Notes under the pieces: model-generated
The model's database searches: none
Told to the model about the DNA's origin: nothing
What the model saw: only the letters and a program-made list of their open reading frames with translations
Made by a program: the position numbers and the translations under genes
Assembly (NCBI GenBank): GCA_937907455.1
Contig: CALESQ010000049.1
Location: forward strand, 1 to 61,383
Origin: an uncultured Caldilineales bacterium
GTDB lineage: Bacteria > Chloroflexota > Anaerolineae > JAAEKA01
DNA: 61,383 nt
Reading direction: 5' to 3'
Shown: in pieces, positions 26,000 through 35,147 of the stretch
Numbering within the stretch: the first letter of the stretch is position 1
Layout: every line of letters begins with the position of its first letter

Positions 26000-26737
26000 T
26001 CACCTACCCAGAGCGCGGCGGGTGGCTGCGGGATCATCGGTAAGGATGACATCACAGCCCATGCGCCGATACCACCCCACACGGCGATCAGGCGCGGGAT
26101 CAAGCGGCGCAAACAGCTCACCACGGCGGCGCACCAATGCCGCGTAAAAGGGATTGAGCAGCAACCACGGCCAAAAGAGGCCGTGCAACTGCATACCACG
26201 CGCCGGCCACAACCGCCCCATGCTGATCAATCCAATGGGAAGATCGGGGGCCGCAGCCTGCACCGCCTGCACCCGCGCCGCTGAAAAGGAAAGTACTACC
26301 GTGCGATTGCGCACGCCAGCCGCGGCCAATTCATCTACCAGTTGACGCGCCACTGCAGGCTCCAAAAAGCGGTCACTTTTCAACTCCAAGGCTAATGCCA
26401 CATCCTCGGGCAACAGTGCGGCTACCTCGGCCAGAGTGGGAATGCGCGCCGCGGCAAACTCAGATCGGCCATAGGCCGCGCTGAGGCCGCGCAACTCTGC
26501 CAACGTCATGTCAGCCACCGCGCCGTGGCCATCGGTAGTGCGATCCACCGTGGCATCGTGAATGCACATCAACACCCCGTCCGCGCTGAGGTGCAAGTCG
26601 GTCTCCAGCGCGTCAGCGCCATCGGCCAGCGCCTGGCGGAATGCGGGCAACGTGTTTTCCGGGCAGCGCACGCGGTTGCCTCGGTGTGCCAATACGTAGG
26701 GTTTAGCCTTGCCGGGTAGTTCAAGGGTTGGAATCAT
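26000..26737 (-). CDS. glycerophosphodiester phosphodiesterase
   Basis: 245 residues, a single GDPD TIM barrel. The catalytic motifs are AHRGNRVRCPENT (first His and Arg, then Glu), ALETDLHLSADG (metal Glu/Asp) and CIHDATVDRTTDG (second His), with LALELKSD further on. It hydrolyses glycerophosphodiesters to glycerol 3-phosphate and an alcohol. With no signal peptide it is probably cytoplasmic. It is the last gene of a lipid-related minus-strand run, 114 bp after the DUF309 gene. Confidence 0.92.
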   Translation of the reverse strand: MIPTLELPGKAKPYVLAHRGNRVRCPENTLPAFRQALADGADALETDLHLSADGVLMCIHDATVDRTTDGHGAVADMTLAELRGLSAAYGRSEFAAARIPTLAEVAALLPEDVALALELKSDRFLEPAVARQLVDELAAAGVRNRTVVLSFSAARVQAVQAAAPDLPIGLISMGRLWPARGMQLHGLFWPWLLLNPFYAALVRRRGELFAPLDPAPDRRVGWYRRMGCDVILTDDPAATRRALGR

Positions 26738-26851
26738 GATAGGATGTGTAGCTCGCTATGGGCAACTATGGCTCCATCTGCAACCAGGGTGAGCGTTTTT
26801 TTGAGTGCAGGGGGCTTGTGCCTTCTGCACAAAATCCCATTCATGGCACTT

Positions 26852-27637
26852 TCAAGACTCACCGGGCAAACGTTGCTCGATATGAATCGTCGGAGTCGCA
26901 ATCTTCTCTTCAGCCGCCAACGCATCATGCAGATGGCGGGCATCGCCGCGCAACGTAGCCACATCCACGCCCTGGCACAACGGCGGCAACGCCTGAAGAT
27001 GCCCCAGGCCGCGACGCAGCATTTTCAGCGCACCGCGGGCGTTGCCACGCTGCACCTGGTAAAGCGCTACCCCAATCTGCAAAACGCCCTGGTACAGCAC
27101 GCGAATGGGGCGCAGATCGTCACGCCACAGCGCCTCCAACACATCGTGCTGGCGATAGTATTCACCCGCATTGAAAAGCGTCACGCCTTCAAGCAATCTC
27201 GGTGAGGGGGCAGCATTCCAGCCTTCAGGATAGATCGCGGGCGGATTGAGCGCGTCGGCAATGATCTGCGGCAGTTCCGCCACAAAGCGCGAACGCGCCC
27301 AGACGTGGTCACAGCCTGCGGCACGCGCCTCATGCAGCAAATCAGCCTGCACGTGGCTGCCGAAGGCAAAAACAGGAATGCTGCGTGATTGCGGCGAGGT
27401 TTTAGCGCGACGCACCTCATCACCCCACTGCTCCAAAGGCAGAGCATGCAGGTCCAGCAGCATCAGTGCGGGCCAGCGGTCAATGCCCCGGCGCAGTTCC
27501 TCGGCCGAGGCCACCAGCAGCGGCTCACCGCCCTGGGCGCGCACGGCATCGCTGATACGTGTGGCAAAAAGCAGATCGGTCGCCAGCACCAGCACCGGCA
27601 AGCGCGGCGCGGCGGGGACTTGAGCAGAATGAGTCAT
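26852..27637 (-). CDS. pseudo-receiver plus DUF309 protein
   Basis: 261 residues. The first ~115 resemble a response-regulator receiver (PVLVLATDLLFATRI... PALMLLDLHA with the phospho-acceptor-like Asp, then IPVFAFGS), but the conserved Lys before the last strand is replaced (ARSRF) and the acidic pair is reduced. The C-terminal part is DUF309, with its LFNAGEYYRQHDVLEALWR motif (the H-x-x-x-E-x-x-W) and VLYQGVLQIGVALYQVQRGNARGAL. DUF309 function is unknown. The ATG at 27637 overlaps the thioesterase stop (ATGA), so the upstream in-frame start at 27673 is rejected. Confidence 0.75.
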   Translation of the reverse strand: MTHSAQVPAAPRLPVLVLATDLLFATRISDAVRAQGGEPLLVASAEELRRGIDRWPALMLLDLHALPLEQWGDEVRRAKTSPQSRSIPVFAFGSHVQADLLHEARAAGCDHVWARSRFVAELPQIIADALNPPAIYPEGWNAAPSPRLLEGVTLFNAGEYYRQHDVLEALWRDDLRPIRVLYQGVLQIGVALYQVQRGNARGALKMLRRGLGHLQALPPLCQGVDVATLRGDARHLHDALAAEEKIATPTIHIEQRLPGES

Positions 27638-28503
27638 GGCAAAATACTCAGCAGATCGGCGGGCAGAGGGCATGGTGCGCGCGTGGCCGCATCTACGCTG
27701 TGCCAGGCCGCAAAAGCCTGCGCCAGCAATTCATGATCGGCTGCGCGCTGCACCACGCTGTGACAGACAAAGCCAGCAGCGTGCCCCTGATCCAGCCACG
27801 TGGTCACGGTGAGTACATCGCCAAACCAGGCTGGTTGGCGATATTCGATATGCAGGCTTTGCGGGGCAAAAGCCAGCCCGGCCTCGGTCAGGCGCGCCGG
27901 CAGCCAGCCCAGCGCAGCCAGGTACTCATACAACGCGTCTTCGATATAATCGCCGTAAACCGCGTTGTTGACGTGGCCCACACTGTCCAGCTCACGCCAG
28001 GGTACGCGGCGCTGACTGATGTGAATGCCAGCCGCGGGCGGCTTTTGCGCGGGGAAGCGGATGCGCTCCGGCCCGCCTGCGGTCTGGGTGTATGGCAAAA
28101 AGGAGGCTATCATCTCGGGAGGCACGGGCGCGGGCTGACCGGTGTGCGTATCTACAAAAACCCAATCGGTCAGGCCGCGTGCGGCCAGATGCTCTTCGCC
28201 CGCGCCGTGTGTCCACATCTCGTAGACGCGCTGCGAACGGACGCGGCGAAAATCAGCCACCCAGGTTTTCAGGCACAAGCCAGCGCCGTAGTGCAGGGGA
28301 GCCAGGAATTCCAAATGGTTTTCACGGATCAGCCAAACGCGCTGCATGGCCTGATAGCGCTCATTGGTGTAACCGGCCGCGGCTGATCCGGCAAAGGCGG
28401 CCTCTTGCATGTAACGCAGATAAGCTGCTGCGCGCACGGTCTGGTGCATGTCGCAATCCTGATAAGGAATGCGCAGGGCAATGTCGGTCGTTAGAGGAGA
28501 CAT
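27634..28503 (-). CDS. double hotdog acyl-ACP/acyl-CoA thioesterase
   Basis: 289 residues containing two 4HBT-type hotdog folds: the first begins IPYQDCDMHQTVRAAAYLRYMQEAA, the second RVPWRELDSVGHVNNAVYGDYIEDAL, with the D-x-x-G-H-V-N-N signature. This resembles plant FatA/FatB-like and bacterial acyl-ACP thioesterases that free fatty acids from carrier. The acyl-CoA ligase encoded just upstream would re-activate such acids. The ATG at 28503 is preferred over 28572, since homology begins at about residue 8 of the shorter form. It is coupled to the DUF309 gene by a 4-bp overlap. Confidence 0.82.
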   Translation of the reverse strand: MSPLTTDIALRIPYQDCDMHQTVRAAAYLRYMQEAAFAGSAAAGYTNERYQAMQRVWLIRENHLEFLAPLHYGAGLCLKTWVADFRRVRSQRVYEMWTHGAGEEHLAARGLTDWVFVDTHTGQPAPVPPEMIASFLPYTQTAGGPERIRFPAQKPPAAGIHISQRRVPWRELDSVGHVNNAVYGDYIEDALYEYLAALGWLPARLTEAGLAFAPQSLHIEYRQPAWFGDVLTVTTWLDQGHAAGFVCHSVVQRAADHELLAQAFAAWHSVDAATRAPCPLPADLLSILP

Positions 28504-28580
28504 GAAAGGCAAAAGAAAGCGTGAAACGCGCATCCGCTGACGGCGGCGTTTCACGCAGCGAAACAACAACATGCAACGGG

Positions 28581-30275
28581 TTACTTCTTGCGTTCGGCTT
28601 CCTCGCGCACCAGCTCACGGCGCAACACCTTGCCCACCGTGCTCTTAGGCAGCTCGGAACGGAACTCGACAAAGCGCGGCACCTTGTAGCCGGTGAGCTT
28701 TTCCTTGCAGAAGTTCTGAATCTCATCAGCAGTAGCGGTAACACCGGGTTGCAGCACGATCCACGCCTTGACCGCTTCGGTGGTGCGCGGGTCAGGGATG
28801 CCGGCCACGGCGACTTCCATCACCTTGGGATTCATAGCCAGCACTTCTTCTACCTCGCGCGGCCAGACCTGGAAGCCCGACACCTTGACCACGTCCTTCT
28901 TGCGGTCCACGATGAAGATGTAGCCATCTTCGTCCATGTAACCCAGGTCACCGGTGAACAGCTCGCCATCCTTCAGCATGTCGGCGGTAGCTTCGGGGCG
29001 CTCCCAGTAGCCGCGCATCAATTGCGGCGCGCTGATGACGATCTCGCCCACGTTACCCTGCCCCAGCGGCAGGCTTTTGCTGCCATCTTCGACATCGGCA
29101 ATGCGCACTGCCACATCAGCCACCGGCATGCCGATGGAGCCAACCTTGTATTTGCCTTCCACGGGGGTGCAGCAAATAGCCATCATCGATTCGGTAAGCG
29201 CATAGCCCTCTACAATGCGGCTGCCGGTGAGCTTTTCAAAATTCTCTTTGGTGTCCTGCAACAGGGCCGAAGCGCCGGAAATACACAGCTTGATCGAGGT
29301 TAGATCTATCTTGCCTTCCTTCACCAAGGGATGGTTCAGCATGGCATTGAACATCGTCGGCACCGAGGGGAAGAAGGTGGCCTTGGTTTTTTCGATGCTC
29401 TTCATCACATCGGGGATGTCACGGGCATTGGGGACCAGAGTCATGCTGCCACGGCTGGCAAAGGCCGCAGTCTGTACACCGGCATTGGCAAAGACATGGA
29501 ACAGCGGCAGGGCAGTGAGGAAATTGTCGTTCCATTCGTGCAGCACGTTCTGGAACCAGGCAAAAATCTGCTTGCCAGAGGTTACCAGGCCACCGTGTGA
29601 TCCCACCGCTGCCTTGGAAAGGCCGGTGGTACCGCCGGTAAACAGAATGATGGCGTTATCGTCAGAGCTGACCGCCACCGAAGGCGCTTTTGAGTGGCGT
29701 TGCTGCTTCAGCAATTCCTTGAACCAATAATCACCGGGTTGCAGGGTGACAAAATGGCCGTCCTTCTTTTCCTTCAGCACGCTGAACAGAATACGCACAA
29801 TGGTAGGCAAGTATTCCTTGATATTGGCCGCGATCACACGCTTTACAGCCGTGTTCTTCTGAACGCTCTTCACCTTGTCATAGAACAGCGTCATGGTGAT
29901 CACGGTTTCAGCGCCGCATTCATTCAGGGCATGCTGCGTTTCGTATTCGGTGTAAAGCGGATTGATACAGGCCGCAATGCCGCCCGCCTTCCACACGGCA
30001 AATTCAGAGATTACAAACTGCGGGATGTTGGGCATTATCAGAGCCACGCGGTCGCCCTTTTTAATACCAAGAGCGATCAGCGCGTTGGCAAGCTGATCGC
30101 TCAATTGATCGAGTTTCTGGTAGGAAATGATGCTCCCCTTAAAATGAAGCGCGGGGTGATCAGGACGCTGCTTGGCAGTATCGCGCATGACATCAATGAG
30201 CGTCTGCGACGGGTAGGGCTGCAGGGTGGTGGGCAGACCTTTGTCGTAGTTCCGAAGCCAGGGTTTGTTGTCCAT
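28581..30275 (-). CDS. fadD: long-chain fatty acid-CoA ligase
   Basis: 564 residues of the ANL adenylating superfamily. The A3 loop reads ILFTGGTTGLSK, A5 is VEGYALTES, A7 is GELFTGDLGYMDEDGYIFIVDRKKDVVKVSG, and the catalytic lysine lies in PKSTVGKVLRREL near the C-terminus. It activates fatty acids to acyl-CoA via acyl-AMP, probably at the inner membrane face. ATG 30275 is chosen with GGAGG about 13 nt upstream. It has its own good promoter and heads a run with thioesterase, DUF309 and perhaps GDPD genes. Confidence 0.88.
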   Translation of the reverse strand: MDNKPWLRNYDKGLPTTLQPYPSQTLIDVMRDTAKQRPDHPALHFKGSIISYQKLDQLSDQLANALIALGIKKGDRVALIMPNIPQFVISEFAVWKAGGIAACINPLYTEYETQHALNECGAETVITMTLFYDKVKSVQKNTAVKRVIAANIKEYLPTIVRILFSVLKEKKDGHFVTLQPGDYWFKELLKQQRHSKAPSVAVSSDDNAIILFTGGTTGLSKAAVGSHGGLVTSGKQIFAWFQNVLHEWNDNFLTALPLFHVFANAGVQTAAFASRGSMTLVPNARDIPDVMKSIEKTKATFFPSVPTMFNAMLNHPLVKEGKIDLTSIKLCISGASALLQDTKENFEKLTGSRIVEGYALTESMMAICCTPVEGKYKVGSIGMPVADVAVRIADVEDGSKSLPLGQGNVGEIVISAPQLMRGYWERPEATADMLKDGELFTGDLGYMDEDGYIFIVDRKKDVVKVSGFQVWPREVEEVLAMNPKVMEVAVAGIPDPRTTEAVKAWIVLQPGVTATADEIQNFCKEKLTGYKVPRFVEFRSELPKSTVGKVLRRELVREEAERKK

Positions 30276-30342
30276 AGGGGTGTCATTCCTCCTCGAATGC
30301 AGTCCGGTATCCGATTGATTGCCACCATGCTGTGGTAAATGC

Positions 30343-30372
30343 ACTATACCAGAACAGGGCAGCTTTTGTCAA
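30343..30372 (-). promoter_or_regulatory. promoter of the acyl-CoA ligase gene
   Basis: Minus strand: TTGACA (30367-30372), 18-bp spacer, TATAGT (30343-30348), about 60 nt upstream of the start codon. Confidence 0.7.
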
Positions 30373-30408
30373 TAGCGTTTGAAATAAACGGCAAAATCAA
30401 ACAACCAG

Positions 30409-31137
30409 CTATCGGCTGATCCAGTGTTTGTTGCCCGCAGGGGGATAAGGAGAGTGTTTGGCGACCATCAGAATGTGGCTGCCAAACAGCGCCGGGCGCT
30501 TTTGTGAGACCCATGCATCCAACCTGGCAGCCGGTGCAGGCATCAAGGTGCGCAGCGGGCCAAGGGGAATTTGACCCGGAGCCAGGTGCGTTTGCACGGT
30601 CAAGCCCGCACTTTCTACCATAGCGCGGGCGCTATGAAAATCAAAAAAGCGCAGATGGGTGCAATCCATCAGCCCCTGCTCGGTGTAGCGAAAGCGGCCA
30701 CGCAAAAACTGCCAGCGCTGCACTAAATGCAGTGCATTGGGGATGGCAATATACACGCGGCCATCGGGGCGCAGCAATGTTTTGTAGCGTGTGAGTACCT
30801 CGTCAGGCCACGGCAAATGCTCCAGCACATGACTAAAAAGAAGCGCATCGAAACTGGCTGCCGGAAAGGGCAGGGCATCGCTGGTTACGTCGTGCATCAG
30901 GGCAGCAAACCCTTGCTGATGCAGCCGGTCAGCCTCGGCCTGCGAAACAGTGATACCCGTCACCGCATGGCCGCGGGCACGCAAAGCTGCCATGTTAGCC
31001 CCTGCACCACAGCCAATATCCAAGACTGCATGATCTTCTGGCTGCACCAGGGTGGTAAGTGCCGCCAACCCATGGTTTTCGTAGATACGACTCTGATAGA
31101 CGGCACGCGCCTGAGAGGAGGCAGCCGGTTGTGACAT
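30409..31137 (-). CDS. class I SAM-dependent methyltransferase
   Basis: 242 residues. Motif I is VLDIGCGAGANMAALRARG, motif II follows as DALLFSHVLEHLPWPDEVL, and motif III as LLRPDGRVYIAIPN, typical of Methyltransf_11/23 enzymes acting on sugars, lipids or quinones. It is encoded 12 bp downstream of a chain-length determinant gene, so a role in polysaccharide modification is plausible. Acceptor unknown. Confidence 0.85.
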   Translation of the reverse strand: MSQPAASSQARAVYQSRIYENHGLAALTTLVQPEDHAVLDIGCGAGANMAALRARGHAVTGITVSQAEADRLHQQGFAALMHDVTSDALPFPAASFDALLFSHVLEHLPWPDEVLTRYKTLLRPDGRVYIAIPNALHLVQRWQFLRGRFRYTEQGLMDCTHLRFFDFHSARAMVESAGLTVQTHLAPGQIPLGPLRTLMPAPAARLDAWVSQKRPALFGSHILMVAKHSPYPPAGNKHWISR

Positions 31138-31149
31138 AGATGCTGTTTC

Positions 31150-32340
31150 CTAGCGCGGCCGAACGGCAGGTCGCCGCGCCTCCGACCAAAGGGCCAACAA
31201 GCTGCCCAGCACCAGGCCGATCACAGCACTGGTGACGAGCAATCCCAACAACGGCGCACGCACATGCGTTACCTGCGGCTCGTTGCTGCCCACCACGGTG
31301 AGCAGGCTGGGGTCTACCCGATCTTCAATACGCAGTTCGTTGACTTTGCTGTACACCTCCTGTTGCAGCTCGCGCACCAGGGTGCGCTCGCGGGTGAGGG
31401 TTTCAATCTCCTGCCATTGCGCGGCCAGACTGCTTTGCGCCTGCTGCACCTGCACTTCCAGGCCGGTGATAACTGCGCTGAGTGCCTCTGCTTCGGCAGC
31501 AAGCGCTATTCGTGCCGCTTCCGGTGCTTCCTGCGCGGTCACGCTCATGGCTGTGGCCGTCAGACCACGGCGGCTGAAGACCGGTGTGTCCAACAATTCC
31601 CAGGGCATTTGCTGCACGTCGGCATCAGGCGCAGCCGCAGCCAGGCTTTGCTGCAACCATTGCACGCTTTGCTGTGCTACCCGATAGTCAGCCAAAGTGG
31701 TTGTCAGGCGGCTTAGGGTTTGCAAAGTAGGGCTGGACAGCACCGACTCGTCGGGCAGGCCGCTGGTGGCATACAGGCCCGTGCGCGCCCGCGCCTCGGT
31801 CAGCGCTTGATCGGCGACCAGCACACGCGCATCCAGCTCAGCCAATTCCGCTTCAAATGCCTGTAAATCCTGGGCAACGCCATAGGTAGTGCGCGCCGTA
31901 TCCATCAGCGCCTGGGTCCAGGCTTTGGCGTAAGCCACTGCCTGCTGTTCGTGGGGTGAAGAGGCAGTGATCACCAGAGTATTGCCGTCACCGGCGCGCA
32001 CAGCCACAGCGCGTTTCAGGGTTTGCGCGTCTGCCACGGGGCCGCCGGTGGTCTGCAGGGCCTGCACTGCGGCCGCGGCCACCTCATCGTTGCGGGCAAT
32101 CGCTAAAATCTCACGCTGATAGTCGCGATTCTGCTCAGTAACAGTGACAATTTCGCCGGTCATGCGCCAGATATAACGCGGGGCATGTACCAACAACGAA
32201 TTAACCGCCTCGTAGGGACGATCCTGGGCCAGGCCAAAGGCTGCACCGGCCAGCAGCGCCGCCGCGGTAAACAGCAAAACAACCCACCACCGATGGCGCA
32301 CCGTGCGCAGCAGCAAAGACAGATCAAGTTCGCCGGACAT
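31150..32340 (-). CDS. Wzz/YveK-type chain-length determinant protein
   Basis: 396 residues with an N-terminal membrane helix (about 17-37), a long extracytoplasmic region with helical coiled-coil sequence (about 150-330, for example LQAFEAELAELDARVLVADQAL and LTRERTLVRELQQEVYSKV), and a C-terminal helix (about 362-385). This is the two-helix Wzz fold controlling polysaccharide chain length; no tyrosine-kinase domain is fused. AAGGAG lies 4 nt before the ATG, and a TATAAT at 32373-32378 is a probable -10. Together with the downstream methyltransferase gene it forms a two-gene unit. Confidence 0.85.
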   Translation of the reverse strand: MSGELDLSLLLRTVRHRWWVVLLFTAAALLAGAAFGLAQDRPYEAVNSLLVHAPRYIWRMTGEIVTVTEQNRDYQREILAIARNDEVAAAAVQALQTTGGPVADAQTLKRAVAVRAGDGNTLVITASSPHEQQAVAYAKAWTQALMDTARTTYGVAQDLQAFEAELAELDARVLVADQALTEARARTGLYATSGLPDESVLSSPTLQTLSRLTTTLADYRVAQQSVQWLQQSLAAAAPDADVQQMPWELLDTPVFSRRGLTATAMSVTAQEAPEAARIALAAEAEALSAVITGLEVQVQQAQSSLAAQWQEIETLTRERTLVRELQQEVYSKVNELRIEDRVDPSLLTVVGSNEPQVTHVRAPLLGLLVTSAVIGLVLGSLLALWSEARRPAVRPR

Positions 32341-32403
32341 AGCTCTCCTTTCGGGTGCAATTAAGCAGCTTTATTATACACACATAAAAAGTGAAGTCCT
32401 AAC

Positions 32404-32433
32404 TTGCAGCGAGGGCAACTTATCGCTTATACT
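32404..32433 (+). promoter_or_regulatory. promoter of the CNNM operon
   Basis: TTGCAG (32404-32409), 18-bp spacer, TATACT (32428-32433), in the divergent region shared with the Wzz-type gene. Confidence 0.55.
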
Positions 32434-32481
32434 TTATGCTATTGATTTTCATTCCTTATCATCCCTGTCACGGAGTAAATT

Positions 32482-33819
32482 TTGCTTCTTACCATAGCGA
32501 TCATTGCCACGCTGATCTTCCTGAACGCGCTGTACGTGTCCGCTGAGTTTGCCACTATCAGCAGCCGGCGGGCACGATTGGCACAAAGCGCCGAGGAAGG
32601 CAACACTGCCGCTCGCCTGATGCTGGGGGTTGTGGAAGATCCACACAAGCTCGATACCTATATCGCCGCCTGCCAGTTGGGAATCACCCTATCCAGCCTG
32701 GTGCTGGGCTTCTACGCGCAGGCTGCACTGGGCGCAGTCACCACGCAATGGCTGGAGCGGCTGGGCATTGCTTCGGATGTGGCCGCCGCATCGCTGTCCA
32801 CCACAGTGATTTTGCTGGCGCTCACGGCGCTGCAAGTAGTGATGGGTGAGCTGGTGCCAAAAAACATCGGTGTGCAATACCCAGAGCGGTTGGCGCTGCT
32901 CACCGCCGGGCCGATGCGCTGGTCGGTGATGCTTTTCCGTCCACTGATTTGGCTGTTCAACGGCAGTGGACAATTATTATTGAAATTGCTGGGCACACAG
33001 CCCGCAGGCGAGCACAGCCATGTGCATACTTCGGAAGAAATCGCCATTTTGGTGGAGGAAAGCGGCCAGGGCGGCCTGCTACAGCAGCAGGAACGACGTA
33101 TGATCGAAAACACCCTGTGGATGCGCCGCTCCAGCGTGCGTCAGATCATGATTCCCCGCACCCGTGTGCTGGCTGCACCGATGACGACGCCCTGCGAAGA
33201 GCTTTTCAGCCTGCTGGCAAAATCCTACTATTCGCGCCTACCCCTTTTCAGTGGCAGCATTGATAACATCGTCGGCGTCATCCACCTTAAAGATCTGCTT
33301 TGCCTGCGCGGACAAAGCGCCGACGGCAACCGGCAGGTCAGCGAGATCATGGCCCCGGCCCTGCACATCCCCGAAACCATGCCCGCTGATGAAGCCTTTG
33401 CCCTGCTGCAACGCAAGCGCTACCATGTGGCCGTGGTTTTGGATGAATTCGGCGGCACCGCCGGTATTGTCACCCTGGAAGACCTGATCGAAGAAATCTT
33501 CGGTGAGGTGGAAGACGAATTCGATCAGGAAGTGCCGCTGTTCCGCATGTTGCCGGGCAATCGGGTGCTGGTGCGCTGGGATTGGCTGATCACTGATCTG
33601 AACGATCTTTTGGAGCTGAAGCTGCCTACCGCCGATGCCGATACCATCGGCGGGCTGGTGCTAAACGAGCTGGCCCATGTGCCGCAGGTAGGCGAGATAG
33701 TAGATGTAGCCGGTGTAGCACTGTGCGTAGAGCGAGTAGAGGGCAACGCGGTGGCTGCCGTCAGCCTGCCTGCCACGCCTGATCAGGTGGAGCGACTGCG
33801 GGAGGAAACAGCCTCATGA
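32482..33819 (+). CDS. CNNM/CorC (hemolysin-like) membrane protein, paralog 1
   Basis: 445 residues: DUF21/CNNM transmembrane domain (about residues 1-190), a CBS-domain pair (about 205-330, from RQIMIPRTRVLAAP to VTLEDLIEEIFGEVEDEFD) and a CorC_HlyC domain at the C-terminus. The family acts in Mg2+ or other divalent cation export and was historically annotated as hemolysin. The start is TTG at 32482, 7 nt after GGAG. The stop overlaps the ATG of a second paralog, suggesting the two may form a heterodimer. Confidence 0.9.
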   Translation: MLLTIAIIATLIFLNALYVSAEFATISSRRARLAQSAEEGNTAARLMLGVVEDPHKLDTYIAACQLGITLSSLVLGFYAQAALGAVTTQWLERLGIASDVAAASLSTTVILLALTALQVVMGELVPKNIGVQYPERLALLTAGPMRWSVMLFRPLIWLFNGSGQLLLKLLGTQPAGEHSHVHTSEEIAILVEESGQGGLLQQQERRMIENTLWMRRSSVRQIMIPRTRVLAAPMTTPCEELFSLLAKSYYSRLPLFSGSIDNIVGVIHLKDLLCLRGQSADGNRQVSEIMAPALHIPETMPADEAFALLQRKRYHVAVVLDEFGGTAGIVTLEDLIEEIFGEVEDEFDQEVPLFRMLPGNRVLVRWDWLITDLNDLLELKLPTADADTIGGLVLNELAHVPQVGEIVDVAGVALCVERVEGNAVAAVSLPATPDQVERLREETAS

Positions 33820-35147
33820 GCGAATATCTGGTTCCGCTGCTCATTATCACCTTTCTGATCCTGCTCAACGGCCTGTTTGTAGCTGCCGAATTCGCCATTG
33901 TGGCTGCGCCACGCCCGCGCCTGATGCAGGCTGCCGAGCGCGGTTCAAAATCGGCGCGCCATGTGCTGCTGATACTTAACGACCCGGCCAAACAAAACCG
34001 CTATCTAGCCACCGCCCAGATCGGCATCACCGTAGCCAGCCTGGGCCTCGGTATGTACGGTGAACACACCGTAGCTGAATGGCTCTACCATCCGCTCAGC
34101 CGCTACACCGACTTTGCCGAACCGCTGGCACACAGCATAGCCACCGTGCTGGCTATCGCGGTGATGACCTACTTCCATGTGGTAGTGGGCGAGATGGTGC
34201 CGAAATCGCTGGCTATCCAACATGCCGAACGCGCCGTGCTACAGCTGGATTCGCCCATGAACCTGCTGCGCAAGCTGTTGCTGCCCGTAGTGGTGATACT
34301 CAACGGCATCGGCAACGCCGTGGTACGTCTGATGGGCATTCCGCCAGTAGATGCCCGCTCGCGCCTTTTTTCTGCCGATGAGCTGGAATATCTCATGGAG
34401 GAAAGCACCGAAGTCGGGCTGATGGAAGCCGATGAGCAGCTTTTCATCGAAAACATCTTTGACCTGCGCGATCGCACCGTGGGGCAGATCATGACCCAGC
34501 GTCGCCACATTGTTGGGCTGTCCATCACCGCCAACGAACAGGAAACGATTGACCTTGTCTGCGAACAGCGCCATTCGCGCTATCCCGTTTATCACAAAGA
34601 CCTGGATGATATTATCGGCGTGCTGCACGCCAAGACGCTGGCACGGCAGCAGGCTTCCGAAGGCCAAATCCCCTTCGATCTGCGCAGCCTGGCGCGGCCA
34701 GTCGCCTTTGTCCCCGAATCGCTGCCACTGGACGATATGCTGGCGCGCTTCCGCCGTGACCGCCGTCAATTGGCTGTCGTAGTAGATGAATACGGCGGCA
34801 CCGCGGGCCTGGTAACGCTGGAAGACATCATCGAAGAGGTGGTGGGCGAGATTTTGGACGAATTCGATCAGGAAATCCCGCCGCTGGAGTACCTCGAAAC
34901 GCACCTCGTGCGCGTGCGTGGCGATCTGCTGGTGGACGAACTGAACCAGTTGTGCGATCTCAATCTGGTGCATCCCGAAGCTGACACCGTGGGCGGCCTG
35001 ATCATGGTGAGCCTCGGACGGCTGGCCGAGCCGGGCGACCAAGCCACGCTGCAAAATGTCACCTTCGAGGTGGAAGCAGTGGAAGGCCGCGCGGTGCAAA
35101 CTGTCCTCGTTCACCTACCCACCGACAAGCCCTCGGCTGCCGCATGA
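33816..35147 (+). CDS. CNNM/CorC (hemolysin-like) membrane protein, paralog 2
   Basis: 443 residues with the same DUF21, CBS pair and CorC_HlyC order as the preceding gene. Matching motifs include VGQIMTQRRHIVGL at the first CBS and VTLEDIIEEVVGEILDEFD at the second. It is diverged from its partner throughout, so this is an old duplication. The start overlaps the upstream stop by 4 bp and the stop overlaps the M23-like gene by 4 bp, all in one operon. Divalent cation transport is the family role; substrate is not shown. Confidence 0.9.
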   Translation: MSEYLVPLLIITFLILLNGLFVAAEFAIVAAPRPRLMQAAERGSKSARHVLLILNDPAKQNRYLATAQIGITVASLGLGMYGEHTVAEWLYHPLSRYTDFAEPLAHSIATVLAIAVMTYFHVVVGEMVPKSLAIQHAERAVLQLDSPMNLLRKLLLPVVVILNGIGNAVVRLMGIPPVDARSRLFSADELEYLMEESTEVGLMEADEQLFIENIFDLRDRTVGQIMTQRRHIVGLSITANEQETIDLVCEQRHSRYPVYHKDLDDIIGVLHAKTLARQQASEGQIPFDLRSLARPVAFVPESLPLDDMLARFRRDRRQLAVVVDEYGGTAGLVTLEDIIEEVVGEILDEFDQEIPPLEYLETHLVRVRGDLLVDELNQLCDLNLVHPEADTVGGLIMVSLGRLAEPGDQATLQNVTFEVEAVEGRAVQTVLVHLPTDKPSAAA

